Shown: one piece after another, positions 1-9,819 of the stretch
Position numbering within the stretch: the first letter of the stretch is position 1
Layout of the letters: the number at the start of each line of letters is the position of its first letter
DNA from: Patescibacteria group bacterium
GTDB lineage: Bacteria > Patescibacteriota > Minisyncoccia > Minisyncoccales > DG-74-3
Direction: 5' to 3'
DNA length: 38,057 nt
Assembly: GCA_018813025.1 (NCBI GenBank)
Contig: JAHJCL010000018.1
Span: forward strand, 1-38,057
Translations under genes and position numbers: made by a program
Notes under the pieces: generated by a model
Told to the model about the DNA's origin: nothing
What the model saw: only the letters and a program-made list of their open reading frames with translations
The model's database searches: none

Positions 1-39
1 ATTCTATATTATTCTATATTATTCTATATTATTCTATTG
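1..39. repeat. Short tandem repeat, 10-bp unit attctatatt (3 full copies plus a partial), truncated by the window edge
   Basis: attctatatt attctatatt attctatatt attctat read directly; the array runs into the glmS stop codon. Confidence 0.85.
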
Positions 40-1867
40 TAACTGATTTTGCCAAATTTTTTGGCTTATCGATATCGCGACCTAATAAATCGGCAATATG
101 ATAAGCAAAAAGATGTAAAGGAATTGTAGTTAATATTGGCGTTAACATTTCCAATGTCTTAGGTATATAAATAACATCATCGACTATTTTTTTAATTTCT
201 TCATTGCCTTCAGTGGCTATTGCTAGAACCAATCCCTTACGAGCTTTGATCTCCTGAATATTGGATATCATTTTTTCGTAAACTGAATCTGATGGACAGA
301 TTGCAATAGTTGGAACATTTTCATCAATCAAAGCCAAAGGACCGTGTTTTAATTCTCCGCCAGCCGTTCCTTCAGCATGAAGATAGGAAATTTCTTTAAG
401 TTTTAACGCTCCCTCCAAAGCAATCGGATAATTATATTTTCTGCCAATAAAGAAAAAATTATGGTATTTTTTGTATTTTTCCGCCAATCTTCTAATTTCT
501 GAATCTGTTTTGAGAATTTGATTAGCTAAATCTGGTAGTTTAACCAATTCAGAAACAATTCTTTTTCCCATCACTAAACTCATTTCTCTCTGACGGCCTA
601 AATAAACAGTGAATAAAATTAAGGTTGTTAATTGACCAATAAACGCCTTAGTTGAAGCGACAGCTATTTCAGGACCGGACCGGGTATAGACTCCTGCGTC
701 GGTTTCTCTGGCTTGAGACGATCCGACAACATTAGTAATTCCAAGGGTTAGCAAACCCTTATTTTTAAACTCTTTCAAAGTAGCTAAAGTGTCAGCTGTT
801 TCACCTGATTGAGATACAAAAATGGCTGCTGTTTTTTTATCCAAAATTGGCTTGCGATAGCGAAGCTCGGAACCAATATCAAACTCGCAGGGAATACCGG
901 CATATTCTTCTATCATATACTCTCCGACTTGACTGGCAAAACTAGCAGTACCGCAACCAATCAAAAATAATTTTTCAATATTCCTCAATCGGCTTTCAAC
1001 ACTGTCTAATCCACCAAGTTTAACATTACCATCGTCTTCAATCAATCTTCCTAAAATTGCGTTTTGAATCGCTTCCGGCTCTTCCATTATTTCTTTTAAC
1101 ATAAAATGTTTGTATCCTCCTTTTTGAGCTTCTTCTAAATCCCAATCAATCTCATCAATAACTTTTTCTTTTTTAATATTGTCTAAATTAAAAATATTAA
1201 AATCGTTTGGAGTTAAAACTGCCACCTCGTCATCATTCAGATAAACTACTTTTTTGGTTCTACCGATCACAGCCGAAGCGTCAGAAGCCAGTATATTTTC
1301 TTTCTCGCCAACGCCGATTAAAAGCGGGGATGATTTTCTGGCAGCAACAATTTTATTGGGGTCTTTTTGAGAAATCACCACTAAAGCATAAGTACCCTCA
1401 ATCAATTTAAGCGCGCTCATTACCGCTTCTTCCAAATTTCCTTTAAAAAACTTCTCGATTAAATGGGCGATTATTTCAGTATCAGTATCAGAATAAAATT
1501 TATGGCCTTCTTCTGATAATCTTTGTTTTAAAACTCTGTAATTTTCGACAATCCCATTGTGGACAAGAAATATGTTTTTATGACAATCATAGTGAGGATG
1601 AGCATTGGCATCGGTAATTCCTCCGTGAGATGCCCATCGGGTGTGAAAAATAAAAGGATTGCCGATTTTAGGAAAAACGCTTTTGTTTATTTCTTCTTCT
1701 AAGGATTTAATTCTACCTGTTTTTTTAATGTAAAATATTTCTTTTTTCTCATCATTAAACCAAGCAGCTCCGGCTGAATCATAACCGCGGTATTCTAATC
1801 TTTTGAGAGCGTTCAGCCCTAATTCAATATTGGTGTTTTGGCCGATATAGCCGAATATTCCGCACAT
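29..1867 (-). CDS. glmS: Glutamine--fructose-6-phosphate aminotransferase (isomerizing)
   Basis: MCGIFGYIG with N-terminal Cys after the second Met, two SIS domains, C-terminal KPKNLAKSVTIE. Start trimmed to the MCGIFGYIG Met. Confidence 0.97.
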   Translation of the reverse strand: MCGIFGYIGQNTNIELGLNALKRLEYRGYDSAGAAWFNDEKKEIFYIKKTGRIKSLEEEINKSVFPKIGNPFIFHTRWASHGGITDANAHPHYDCHKNIFLVHNGIVENYRVLKQRLSEEGHKFYSDTDTEIIAHLIEKFFKGNLEEAVMSALKLIEGTYALVVISQKDPNKIVAARKSSPLLIGVGEKENILASDASAVIGRTKKVVYLNDDEVAVLTPNDFNIFNLDNIKKEKVIDEIDWDLEEAQKGGYKHFMLKEIMEEPEAIQNAILGRLIEDDGNVKLGGLDSVESRLRNIEKLFLIGCGTASFASQVGEYMIEEYAGIPCEFDIGSELRYRKPILDKKTAAIFVSQSGETADTLATLKEFKNKGLLTLGITNVVGSSQARETDAGVYTRSGPEIAVASTKAFIGQLTTLILFTVYLGRQREMSLVMGKRIVSELVKLPDLANQILKTDSEIRRLAEKYKKYHNFFFIGRKYNYPIALEGALKLKEISYLHAEGTAGGELKHGPLALIDENVPTIAICPSDSVYEKMISNIQEIKARKGLVLAIATEGNEEIKKIVDDVIYIPKTLEMLTPILTTIPLHLFAYHIADLLGRDIDKPKNLAKSVTIE

Positions 1868-1871
1868 ATGC

Positions 1872-4280
1872 TTAAATAACAAAATTAATTATTTGATCGG
1901 GAATAAAAATAACTTTTTTAATCTCTTGATTCTTAATCCAGGTTTTAACTTTTTCTTGACTTAAAGCCATTTTTGTTGCTTCTTTTTCTGAAAGACCAGT
2001 TTCAATTTCTATCTTATCCCTTACTTTTCCATTAATTTGGATTATCAAATTAATCCTTTCTTCTCTAATCATCTTAGAATCGTATTGAGGCCATTTTTGT
2101 TGATGGACAGAATCACTATGAGCTGAACTGTGCCACAACTCTTCACTGATATGAGGCGCAAAAGGAGCTAATAATAAAACAATTCTTTCAACTATATCTT
2201 GACCGATTTTTTCTTTATTGGCAGTGGCAAAATTAAGAAATTCCATAAACGCGGCAATCGCGGTATTAAATTTGATATTCTCCAAATCCTCATCTATTTT
2301 TTTATTTAATTTATGAATTAGCTTAATTGCTTCATCATCGCTTTTAGTATTGTTCTTACATTCTTCAACTAAATTCCAGATTCTGTCTAAAAATCTATAT
2401 ACACCGCTTACTCCCTGAGTATTCCAGATAATGGTTTGATCAAACGGTCCCATAAACATCTCATAAACTCTCAAAGCGTCTGCTCCATATTGACTAACAA
2501 CTTCTTCGGGATTAATAACATTATTGAAAGATTTAGACATCTTGCGACCATCTTCAGCTAAAATCATCCCGTGAGAAGTTCTTTTTTGATAGGGCTCTAA
2601 ATTGGGAACCATACCAATATCAAAAAGGAACTTATGCCAAAAACGAGAATATAATAGATGTAAAGTAGTATGTTCCATTCCGCCGTTATACCAATCAACC
2701 GGTAGCCAATAATCAAATACTTTTTTGTATTTGGAAATTGGAAATTGGAAATCAGAAACTCCTTGCATTAAATAGGCAAGATAATACCAACTGGAACCGG
2801 CCCAATTAGGCATGGTGTCGGTTTCTCTTTTAGCCGGTTCATTACATTTAGGGCACTGAACATTAATCCATTCTGAAATTGTTGCCAAAGGAGATTCTCC
2901 AGTGGTGGTTGGTTGATATTTTTCAATATAAGGCAGTTGGACCGGCAAATCTTTTTCCGGAACGGCCACTGCTCCGCATTTAGGACAATGAATAACAGGA
3001 ATCGGCTCTCCCCAATAATGCTGACGAGAGAAAATCCAATCTCTTAATTTATATTTAACTGTCTTTCTTCCTAACTTCTTTTTCTTTAAATAATCTGTAA
3101 TCTTTTCTATCGCCTCTTTTGAAGATAATCCATCAAAATCTCCGGAGTTGATTAATGTCCCGTAATCAACAAAAGCTTCTTCGGATATATTTCCTCCGGA
3201 TACAACTTCCTTGATTTCAATACCATATTCTTTGGCGAAATCATAATCTCTTTTATCGTGGGCCGGCACAACCATAACCGCGCCACCTCCATAAGTTCCA
3301 ATAACATAATCACCCACCCAAACACTAACCTTTTCATTATTAATCGGATTATTGACGAAAATTCCCTTCAATTGAACCCCTGTTTTTTTCTTTTCTATCT
3401 CAATTCTCTCAAATTCAGTTTTTTCTCTGGATTTTTTAATATAATTTTGGACTTTTTCCCAATTTTTGATTTTTAATTTCCAATTTTCAATTAATCTGTG
3501 TTCTGGCGCCAAAACTATAGCAGTGACGCCGAAAATAGTATCAGCCCTGGTAGTAAAAACTTTAATTAATTCATCATCTGTTTTGAAATCAATTTCAGTT
3601 CCGTAACTCCGGCCTATCCAATTAATTTGCTGAGTTTTAATTTTTTCACAAAAATCAACTTCCTTTAGGTCGTCTATTAATCTATCAGCGTATTTAGTGA
3701 TTCCCAACATCCACTGTTTTATCTTTTTCTGTTCAGACATTGTTCCGCACCTTTCACATTTATTATCAATCACTTCTTCATTAGCTAAACCGATTTTACA
3801 AGACGGACACCAATTAACCGGTATTTCTGATTGATAAGCCAATCCATTTTCAAAAAATTTTAAGAAAATCCACTGAGTCCATTTATAATAATCAGGGTCA
3901 GTAGTGTTAATCTCCCTGTTCCAATCAAAAGAAACACCCAAGCTTTTTAGTTGTTTTTTAAAATTAGAAATATTTTTTTTAGTGGCTATGCTGGGGTGAA
4001 TCCCGGTTTTAATAGCATAATTCTCTGTTGGTAAACCAAAAGCGTCCCAGCCAATCGGGAATAAAACATTAAAACCTTCCATCCTTTTCTTGCGGGCAAC
4101 AGCGTCAAGAGCTGAATAAGGACGACAATGACCAACATGAAGACCAGCTCCTGAAGGATAAGGAAACTCAATTAAAATATAGAGTTTTTTCTTTTTAGAA
4201 AAATCTTGGGCTTGATAGAAATTATTCTCTTCCCAATATTTTTGCCACTTGGACTCAATCTCTTGCGGACTGTATTTCAT
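1872..4280 (-). CDS. leuS: Leucyl-tRNA synthetase
   Basis: FPYPSGAGLHVGH (HIGH) and KMSKS motifs, editing domain, zinc-binding Cys pairs. Confidence 0.97.
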   Translation of the reverse strand: MKYSPQEIESKWQKYWEENNFYQAQDFSKKKKLYILIEFPYPSGAGLHVGHCRPYSALDAVARKKRMEGFNVLFPIGWDAFGLPTENYAIKTGIHPSIATKKNISNFKKQLKSLGVSFDWNREINTTDPDYYKWTQWIFLKFFENGLAYQSEIPVNWCPSCKIGLANEEVIDNKCERCGTMSEQKKIKQWMLGITKYADRLIDDLKEVDFCEKIKTQQINWIGRSYGTEIDFKTDDELIKVFTTRADTIFGVTAIVLAPEHRLIENWKLKIKNWEKVQNYIKKSREKTEFERIEIEKKKTGVQLKGIFVNNPINNEKVSVWVGDYVIGTYGGGAVMVVPAHDKRDYDFAKEYGIEIKEVVSGGNISEEAFVDYGTLINSGDFDGLSSKEAIEKITDYLKKKKLGRKTVKYKLRDWIFSRQHYWGEPIPVIHCPKCGAVAVPEKDLPVQLPYIEKYQPTTTGESPLATISEWINVQCPKCNEPAKRETDTMPNWAGSSWYYLAYLMQGVSDFQFPISKYKKVFDYWLPVDWYNGGMEHTTLHLLYSRFWHKFLFDIGMVPNLEPYQKRTSHGMILAEDGRKMSKSFNNVINPEEVVSQYGADALRVYEMFMGPFDQTIIWNTQGVSGVYRFLDRIWNLVEECKNNTKSDDEAIKLIHKLNKKIDEDLENIKFNTAIAAFMEFLNFATANKEKIGQDIVERIVLLLAPFAPHISEELWHSSAHSDSVHQQKWPQYDSKMIREERINLIIQINGKVRDKIEIETGLSEKEATKMALSQEKVKTWIKNQEIKKVIFIPDQIINFVI

Positions 4281-4352
4281 ATCTCTTATCTTATCTTTTC
4301 GACTTCAATTTGTAAAATATAAAGAAACCAATAAAAAACCAAGAAATTATGA

Positions 4353-4358
4353 TATAAT
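4353..4358 (+). promoter_or_regulatory. Extended -10 promoter element (TGATATAAT) for the mevalonate cluster
   Basis: TG-n-TATAAT located about 18 nt upstream of the ATG at 4377. Confidence 0.5.
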
Positions 4359-4376
4359 TATTTATCAGAATTAAAA

Positions 4377-5384
4377 ATGATTACAGCATCAGCGCCAGGC
4401 AAAATTATTTTATTCGGAGAACACGCTGTTGTCTATAATAAAATAGGCATTGCTTGTACGATAAATAAAAAATTCTCGGTAAAAATATCTCCTATAAAAG
4501 AAGATTTTATTGTTTTTAACGCAAAAGATTTAAAAGTCAAACATTCTCTAACAAAAGAATGTTTATTTTCTTTTTTGGAGAAAATTAATGATTTGGAAAA
4601 AAATAAGAAATTTGAAGAAATAAAAGAAATTCGGCGGAAAAACAAGTTTCCGCCAAGTCTTTTTATTGTTGCGAATATTTTAAAAAAATATGGATTTATC
4701 GGAATGAAAATTGAGAGTGAATCAAAAATACCAAAAAATCTTGGTTCAAGTTCAGCCGCGTTTGCTGCGATAAGCTTAGGTGTATTAAAATATTTAGGAA
4801 AAAAACATTCTAAAAAAATCGTGTCTGATATTGCCTATCAAGGAGATGTCTTGGCTCATAGCGGAACTCCTTCAGGAATAGACAATACTGTAGTTACTTA
4901 TGGCGGGTATATAAAATACAAAAAATCTGAAGGGATTAAGCCATTAAAGATTGATTTTAAAATTCCTTTACTGATTGTTGACAGCGGCCAAAAAGCGGAA
5001 ACGGCAAAAACTGTTTCATATATTAGAAAACAAAGAAAGGAAAAACCAAAACGCGTAAATGCTATTTTAAATTCATTAAATGATATATCAAAAAGAGCTT
5101 TAAAATCTTTACACAACCGCGATCTTGATGAAATGGGAAAACTAATGGTTGAATATTATAAAACACTTAAAAAATTAAACGTATCTACTCCCAAACTAGA
5201 CCGAATAGTAAAAATAGCCATAGCAAACAAAGCTTTAGGAGCCAAGCCAACCGGAGGTTGGGGCGGAGGCTGTTGTCTGGTTTTGGCAAGAAATCAAAGA
5301 GATATAACTCTTCTAAAAAAGAAATTCAAAAAAGCTGGGTTTAATTCTTTCCAGGCAAAAATCGGAGTAGAAGGAGTAAAATAA
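4377..5384 (+). CDS. mvk: Mevalonate kinase (GHMP family)
   Basis: SAPGKIILFGEHAVVY, PKNLGSSSAAFAA, KPTGGWGGGCC GHMP motifs. Confidence 0.92.
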   Translation: MITASAPGKIILFGEHAVVYNKIGIACTINKKFSVKISPIKEDFIVFNAKDLKVKHSLTKECLFSFLEKINDLEKNKKFEEIKEIRRKNKFPPSLFIVANILKKYGFIGMKIESESKIPKNLGSSSAAFAAISLGVLKYLGKKHSKKIVSDIAYQGDVLAHSGTPSGIDNTVVTYGGYIKYKKSEGIKPLKIDFKIPLLIVDSGQKAETAKTVSYIRKQRKEKPKRVNAILNSLNDISKRALKSLHNRDLDEMGKLMVEYYKTLKKLNVSTPKLDRIVKIAIANKALGAKPTGGWGGGCCLVLARNQRDITLLKKKFKKAGFNSFQAKIGVEGVK

Positions 5385-5396
5385 ATTAATAAAACT

Positions 5397-6395
5397 ATGA
5401 AAACCACCGCAATAGTCAATTCTAATATCGCTTTAGTGAAATATTGGGGTAAAAGAGACGAAAAATTAATACTACCGAACAATAGTAATATTTCCGTTGC
5501 TTATGATAAATTAAATACCATTACAACAGTTGAGTTTAATCTAGATTATAGCAAAGATATTTTTATTTTAGACAGTAACGAAATAACAGATGGACCTGTC
5601 TTCAAAAAAACAACTGAACATTTAAATATAATAAGACAAAAAGCTGGTATAGAAACAAGAGCTAAAGTAGTTAGTAAGAATAATTTCCCTACTGCAGCAG
5701 GATTAGCAAGCTCTGCTTCCGGTTTTTCAGCTTTAGCTTTTGCCGGCAGTAAAGCCGCCGGATTAAATTTAGACCAAAGAGAATTATCAATTTTAGCAAG
5801 ACTGTCCGGATCCGGGTCTGCTTCTAGAAGTTTGATTGGAGGATTCGCCGAATGGATGAAAGGAGAAAAAGCGGACGGCTCGGACAGTTATGCTATCCAA
5901 ATAGCCAAACCTGATTATTGGCCGGAATTTAGAATTATCGTGGCTATTATTTCAGAAGCACGAAAAAAAACATCAAGTACTGACGGTATGAATTTAACAG
6001 TCAAAACCTGTCCTTTATATCAAGGTTGGCTTAACACAATAGAACAGGATTTAGAAAATGTAAGAAAAGGAATTGCTGAAAAAAACTTTACTTTGATCGG
6101 TAGTACGGCTGAATTTAATTGTTTAAAAATGCACGCTACTATGATAACAACTCAACCGTCACTTATTTATTGGATGCCGGAAACATTAGAAATTATTCAT
6201 TCTGTTTTAGATTGGAGAAAGCAAGGTCTAGAGGGTTATTTCACAATTGATGCCGGACCGCAAGTAAAAATTATTTGCCTGGAAAAAGATGTTGAAGAGA
6301 TTAATAATAAATTATGTTCGATTCCAAGCGTAAAAAAGACAATTATTTGTAAGGTTGGGAAAGAAGCAATATTAACTGATAATCATTTATTTTAA
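5397..6395 (+). CDS. Diphosphomevalonate (or phosphomevalonate) decarboxylase
   Basis: NIALVKYWGKRDEKLILPNNSNIS, FPTAAGLASSASGFSALA, KKTSSTDGM, DAGPQVK motifs. Confidence 0.88.
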   Translation: MKTTAIVNSNIALVKYWGKRDEKLILPNNSNISVAYDKLNTITTVEFNLDYSKDIFILDSNEITDGPVFKKTTEHLNIIRQKAGIETRAKVVSKNNFPTAAGLASSASGFSALAFAGSKAAGLNLDQRELSILARLSGSGSASRSLIGGFAEWMKGEKADGSDSYAIQIAKPDYWPEFRIIVAIISEARKKTSSTDGMNLTVKTCPLYQGWLNTIEQDLENVRKGIAEKNFTLIGSTAEFNCLKMHATMITTQPSLIYWMPETLEIIHSVLDWRKQGLEGYFTIDAGPQVKIICLEKDVEEINNKLCSIPSVKKTIICKVGKEAILTDNHLF

Positions 6396-6404
6396 ATAAA
6401 AAAT

Positions 6405-7190
6405 ATGGAATTAATTATCTTAAAAATTGGCGGGTCAATAATAACTTATAAAGACAGGTCTAAACCAGAGGTGAATTTTAAAAATCTAAGAAAAATTATT
6501 AATGAGCTTATTGGAATAAAGAAAAAATTAATCTTGATTCATGGCGTTGGTTCTTTTGGTCATCAAATTGTCAAAAAAACCGGAATAGATAAAGGGATTA
6601 AAACAAAAAATGATTCAGTTAATTTTGCTGAAACGCAAAGATTACAAAACAAACTTAACTGTATTGTTACAGAAGAATTAATTAAAAAAGGGCTACCTGC
6701 TTTTCCTTTTCAGGCATCATCATCTGCGATAATGAAAAATGGAAGATTAATTAAAATGGATTTGGATGTAATAAAAGGATTAATAAAACTTGGTGTCATT
6801 CCTGTTTTATACGGCGTTCCGGCATATGATAAAGAAAAAGGATGCTCTATTCTTTCTGGCGATCAAATTGCTCCGTATTTAGCAAAAAATCTAAAAATAA
6901 AAAGAATTATTATGGCTGGAGACACAGACGGAGTTTTTACTGCCAATCCTAAAAAAGATAAAAACGCTAAACAAATAAAAATAATCAGCAGAAAAAATTT
7001 TAAAGAGGTTAAAAAAATGATAGAAGGATCTTCTTTTATTGATGTTACTGGTGGAATGGCTGGAAAAGTTGTAGAGCTAATTAATGGAGCGCGCGAAGGA
7101 ATTTCGGCTCAAATCATAAATGGAACAAAAAAAAATTCTATTAAAAATGCACTTTCAGGAAAAACTATTGGAACTATAATTAAATGGTAA
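6405..7190 (+). CDS. Isopentenyl phosphate kinase (amino acid kinase fold)
   Basis: LKIGGSIIT, HGVGSFGH, LSGDQIAPYLA, DTDGVFTANP, DVTGGMAGKV. Confidence 0.88.
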   Translation: MELIILKIGGSIITYKDRSKPEVNFKNLRKIINELIGIKKKLILIHGVGSFGHQIVKKTGIDKGIKTKNDSVNFAETQRLQNKLNCIVTEELIKKGLPAFPFQASSSAIMKNGRLIKMDLDVIKGLIKLGVIPVLYGVPAYDKEKGCSILSGDQIAPYLAKNLKIKRIIMAGDTDGVFTANPKKDKNAKQIKIISRKNFKEVKKMIEGSSFIDVTGGMAGKVVELINGAREGISAQIINGTKKNSIKNALSGKTIGTIIKW

Positions 7191-7210
7191 TTTACTTTTA
7201 CCTTTTTTAT

Positions 7211-7239
7211 TTGACAGAAATGTCTAATATTGTTATAAA
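7211..7239 (+). promoter_or_regulatory. Sigma70-type promoter TTGACA-17 nt-TATAAA
   Basis: TTGACA 7211-7216, TATAAA 7234-7239, spacer 17. Confidence 0.7.
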
Positions 7240-7263
7240 TAGTGCAGAATTGGAGTGATTCAA

Positions 7264-7452
7264 GTGAGTCAAAATGAAAAAGTAGGTCAAATTTTAATTG
7301 AAAAATTGAAGAAACAAGGCACGGTTACTGACGCATTACAATTGATGGTTTTTGCTAAAGAAGCGAAATTAAAAACCTCTTCTAAAGAACAAAGGGAAAG
7401 TGCCTTGCGAAGTCTCAAAACCTACGTGCCCAACAAGGATCCATTTGAATAA
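7264..7452 (+). CDS. Small hypothetical protein (62 aa)
   Basis: GTG start at 7264 preceded by TGGAG; own promoter upstream and terminator downstream. Confidence 0.6.
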   Translation: MSQNEKVGQILIEKLKKQGTVTDALQLMVFAKEAKLKTSSKEQRESALRSLKTYVPNKDPFE

Positions 7453-7471
7453 TGGATCTAATCCAACTAAA

Positions 7472-7500
7472 GAGAGAATAATTTCTCTCTCCTTTTTTTA
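7472..7500 (+). terminator. Intrinsic terminator of the 62-aa ORF
   Basis: agagagaa-taa-tttctctct followed by ccttttttt. Confidence 0.75.
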
Positions 7501-7529
7501 TAAAAAATAGAATTTGATTGGTATTACAA

Positions 7530-7552
7530 TTGGATAAGCTTAGCTTATCCAA
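7530..7552. repeat. Perfect 10-bp hairpin at the tatD 3' end
   Basis: TTGGATAAGC-tta-GCTTATCCAA overlaps the tatD stop; no strong T-run on the minus side. Confidence 0.6.
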
Positions 7553-8387
7553 GGTTGTTTAAGCTAAATAATAATTTAGCGTTTTTAGTAGTGATTTTAG
7601 CTATTGTTTCTATATCAACTCCCTTTAATTCAGCTATTCTTTTAGCAATATATTTTACATACATTGGTTCGTTTCTTTGCCCCTTGAACTCGATTGGAGG
7701 CAAATAAGGGCAATCGGTTTCAATTAAAATTCTTTCTAAAGGAGTTTTTTTGATTATTTCGTCAAGATTTAATTTAAAAATAATTCCATTAAAACCCAAA
7801 TAAAAACCTAATTCCATATATTTTTGAGCCTGCTCCCAAGTTCCGGTAAAGCAATGAATTACTCCTCTTAAATTAGTATTAGGAATTAAGTGTTTAGTAT
7901 TAAGGATTTCGATTAAATCCTCATGAGCCATTCGACAATGAAAAATTATTGGTAAATTCAATTCTTGAGCTAATTTCAATTCTTTTGACAGTAAATCTTT
8001 TTGTTTCTGTTTAAATTGCTCCATTTTCCCGGTTGTTTTTGGTTTCCAATAATAATCCAAGCCCACTTCCCCGATAGCCACCACTTTATGGTTTTCAGCC
8101 AATTGTTTGTATTTCTGATAATCAAAATCTTTTTCCAGATGATTGCCTTCTTCTTCACTAAATTTAGCCTTTACCAGCCCAGTGTCCAAATCTATCGGAT
8201 GTAAACCAATAGCAGCATAAACTCCAACTGGATATTCCTGAGAAATGGCAACAACTTCTTGAGATGTTTTTAAATTAATACCAACATTAATCATCCAAAC
8301 ATTATTGTCCAAACTTCTTTTTATAACCTCTCCCCTGTCTTCATTAAAAGAAAAAAAATTAATATGAGAATGGGTATCAATTAACAT
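7545..8387 (-). CDS. tatD: TatD family metal-dependent hydrolase
   Basis: LIDTHSHINF, AIGEVGLDYYW, IIFHCRMAHED, VIHCFTGTWEQA, LIETDCPYLPP. Confidence 0.93.
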   Translation of the reverse strand: MLIDTHSHINFFSFNEDRGEVIKRSLDNNVWMINVGINLKTSQEVVAISQEYPVGVYAAIGLHPIDLDTGLVKAKFSEEEGNHLEKDFDYQKYKQLAENHKVVAIGEVGLDYYWKPKTTGKMEQFKQKQKDLLSKELKLAQELNLPIIFHCRMAHEDLIEILNTKHLIPNTNLRGVIHCFTGTWEQAQKYMELGFYLGFNGIIFKLNLDEIIKKTPLERILIETDCPYLPPIEFKGQRNEPMYVKYIAKRIAELKGVDIETIAKITTKNAKLLFSLNNLG

Positions 8388-8404
8388 AGATTACAATATA
8401 TAAA

Positions 8405-9817
8405 TTAAAGTTGAGGGAAAAGAATATCCCCTTTTCTTTCTTTTACTTGCTTGAATATCTTCTCTGATGTCTCTGGTAAAAACGGCTTTAATAATTTAGA
8501 AATATAATCCAAGGCCGATAACAAATCTTGAAGTACTTGTTTTTGATTAGTTGATTGCTCCCATGGCTTAGTTTGGTCAATATATTTATCGCAAACCCCA
8601 ATCAATTTCCAGATAGCAACTAAAGAATCATTAAATTTTAATTGTTGAAGAGAATTGTCGCATTCTTGTTGAGCTTCTTCTATTGCTAGTTTTATTAAAA
8701 TATTTTCAATTTTATCATTCTTCTTAACATCCAATTTATTAGCTAAGGTTATAATTCTGGCCGTTAAATTCCCCAGTCCCTTAGATAAATCAGCTGTATA
8801 TCTATCTTCAAACTTCTCATAAGTGAAATCTCCATCCTGAGTTGGAGGCATTTCCCTTAAAAGAAAATATCTTACAGCGTCTGTTCCGTATTTTTCAACT
8901 AATTCAAAAGGGTCGACGATATTTCTAAGGGATTTTGACATTTTTTGACCGGCAACATTAATAAAACCATGGACTAAAATTTTCTTGGGCAAAGACAATC
9001 CTAAAGAAAACAACATCCCCGGCCAAATTAAACAATGGAATTTGGTTATATCCTTTCCGACACAATGCACGTCAATAGGCCAATATTTTTCGAAATTAGT
9101 TTTTTCCAAACCGGAAATATAATTTATCAAAGCATCAGCCCAAACATAAATCGTTTGACTTTCATCTTCGGGCACCGGAATCCCCCAGGTCAGATTTTTA
9201 CTTGAACGGGAAAAACTCACATCTTCCAGTCCTTGCTCCACAAAAGTCATCATTTCATTCTTCGTCGCTTTTGGAATAATTATAATTTCATCTTTTTTAA
9301 TTGCTTCGCTGATTTCTTTTTGATATTTTGAAAGTCTAAAAAAATAATTTTCTTCCTCAATAATTTCCGGCTCTTTTTGATGGACAACACACTTCCCGTC
9401 AACTAAATCTTTCTTCATTATAAAAGCTTCGCATCCGACACAATAAAGGCCCTTATACTTCTTTTTGTAAATATCGCCCTTTTCTTTAATTTTAGACCAG
9501 GCCTCCCGAACAATCGGCCAGTGACGGTTTTTATCGGTAGTTCTGAGAAAATAATCATTGGATAAATTTAATATTCTTTTTAAATCTCTGAATTTAGCTG
9601 AAATCTCATCAATGAATTCAGTCGGTGTTTTTCCTTCTTTTTCAGCGGCTTTCACGACTTTTATTCCATGTTCGTCGGTTCCGGTTAAAAAGAAAACATC
9701 ATCGCCTAAAATTCGATGATATCTAGCTAAAACATCTGCTTGGATTGACTCTAAAGCAAATCCTATGTGGGGCCCTGCATTGGTATAGGCGATACTAGTT
9801 GTAATATAAAATTTCAT
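8405..9817 (-). CDS. metG: Methionyl-tRNA synthetase
   Basis: YTNAGPHIGFALE, TDEHGIKV, KMSKSLRN. Confidence 0.96.
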   Translation of the reverse strand: MKFYITTSIAYTNAGPHIGFALESIQADVLARYHRILGDDVFFLTGTDEHGIKVVKAAEKEGKTPTEFIDEISAKFRDLKRILNLSNDYFLRTTDKNRHWPIVREAWSKIKEKGDIYKKKYKGLYCVGCEAFIMKKDLVDGKCVVHQKEPEIIEEENYFFRLSKYQKEISEAIKKDEIIIIPKATKNEMMTFVEQGLEDVSFSRSSKNLTWGIPVPEDESQTIYVWADALINYISGLEKTNFEKYWPIDVHCVGKDITKFHCLIWPGMLFSLGLSLPKKILVHGFINVAGQKMSKSLRNIVDPFELVEKYGTDAVRYFLLREMPPTQDGDFTYEKFEDRYTADLSKGLGNLTARIITLANKLDVKKNDKIENILIKLAIEEAQQECDNSLQQLKFNDSLVAIWKLIGVCDKYIDQTKPWEQSTNQKQVLQDLLSALDYISKLLKPFLPETSEKIFKQVKERKGDILFPQL

Positions 9818-9819
9818 AC

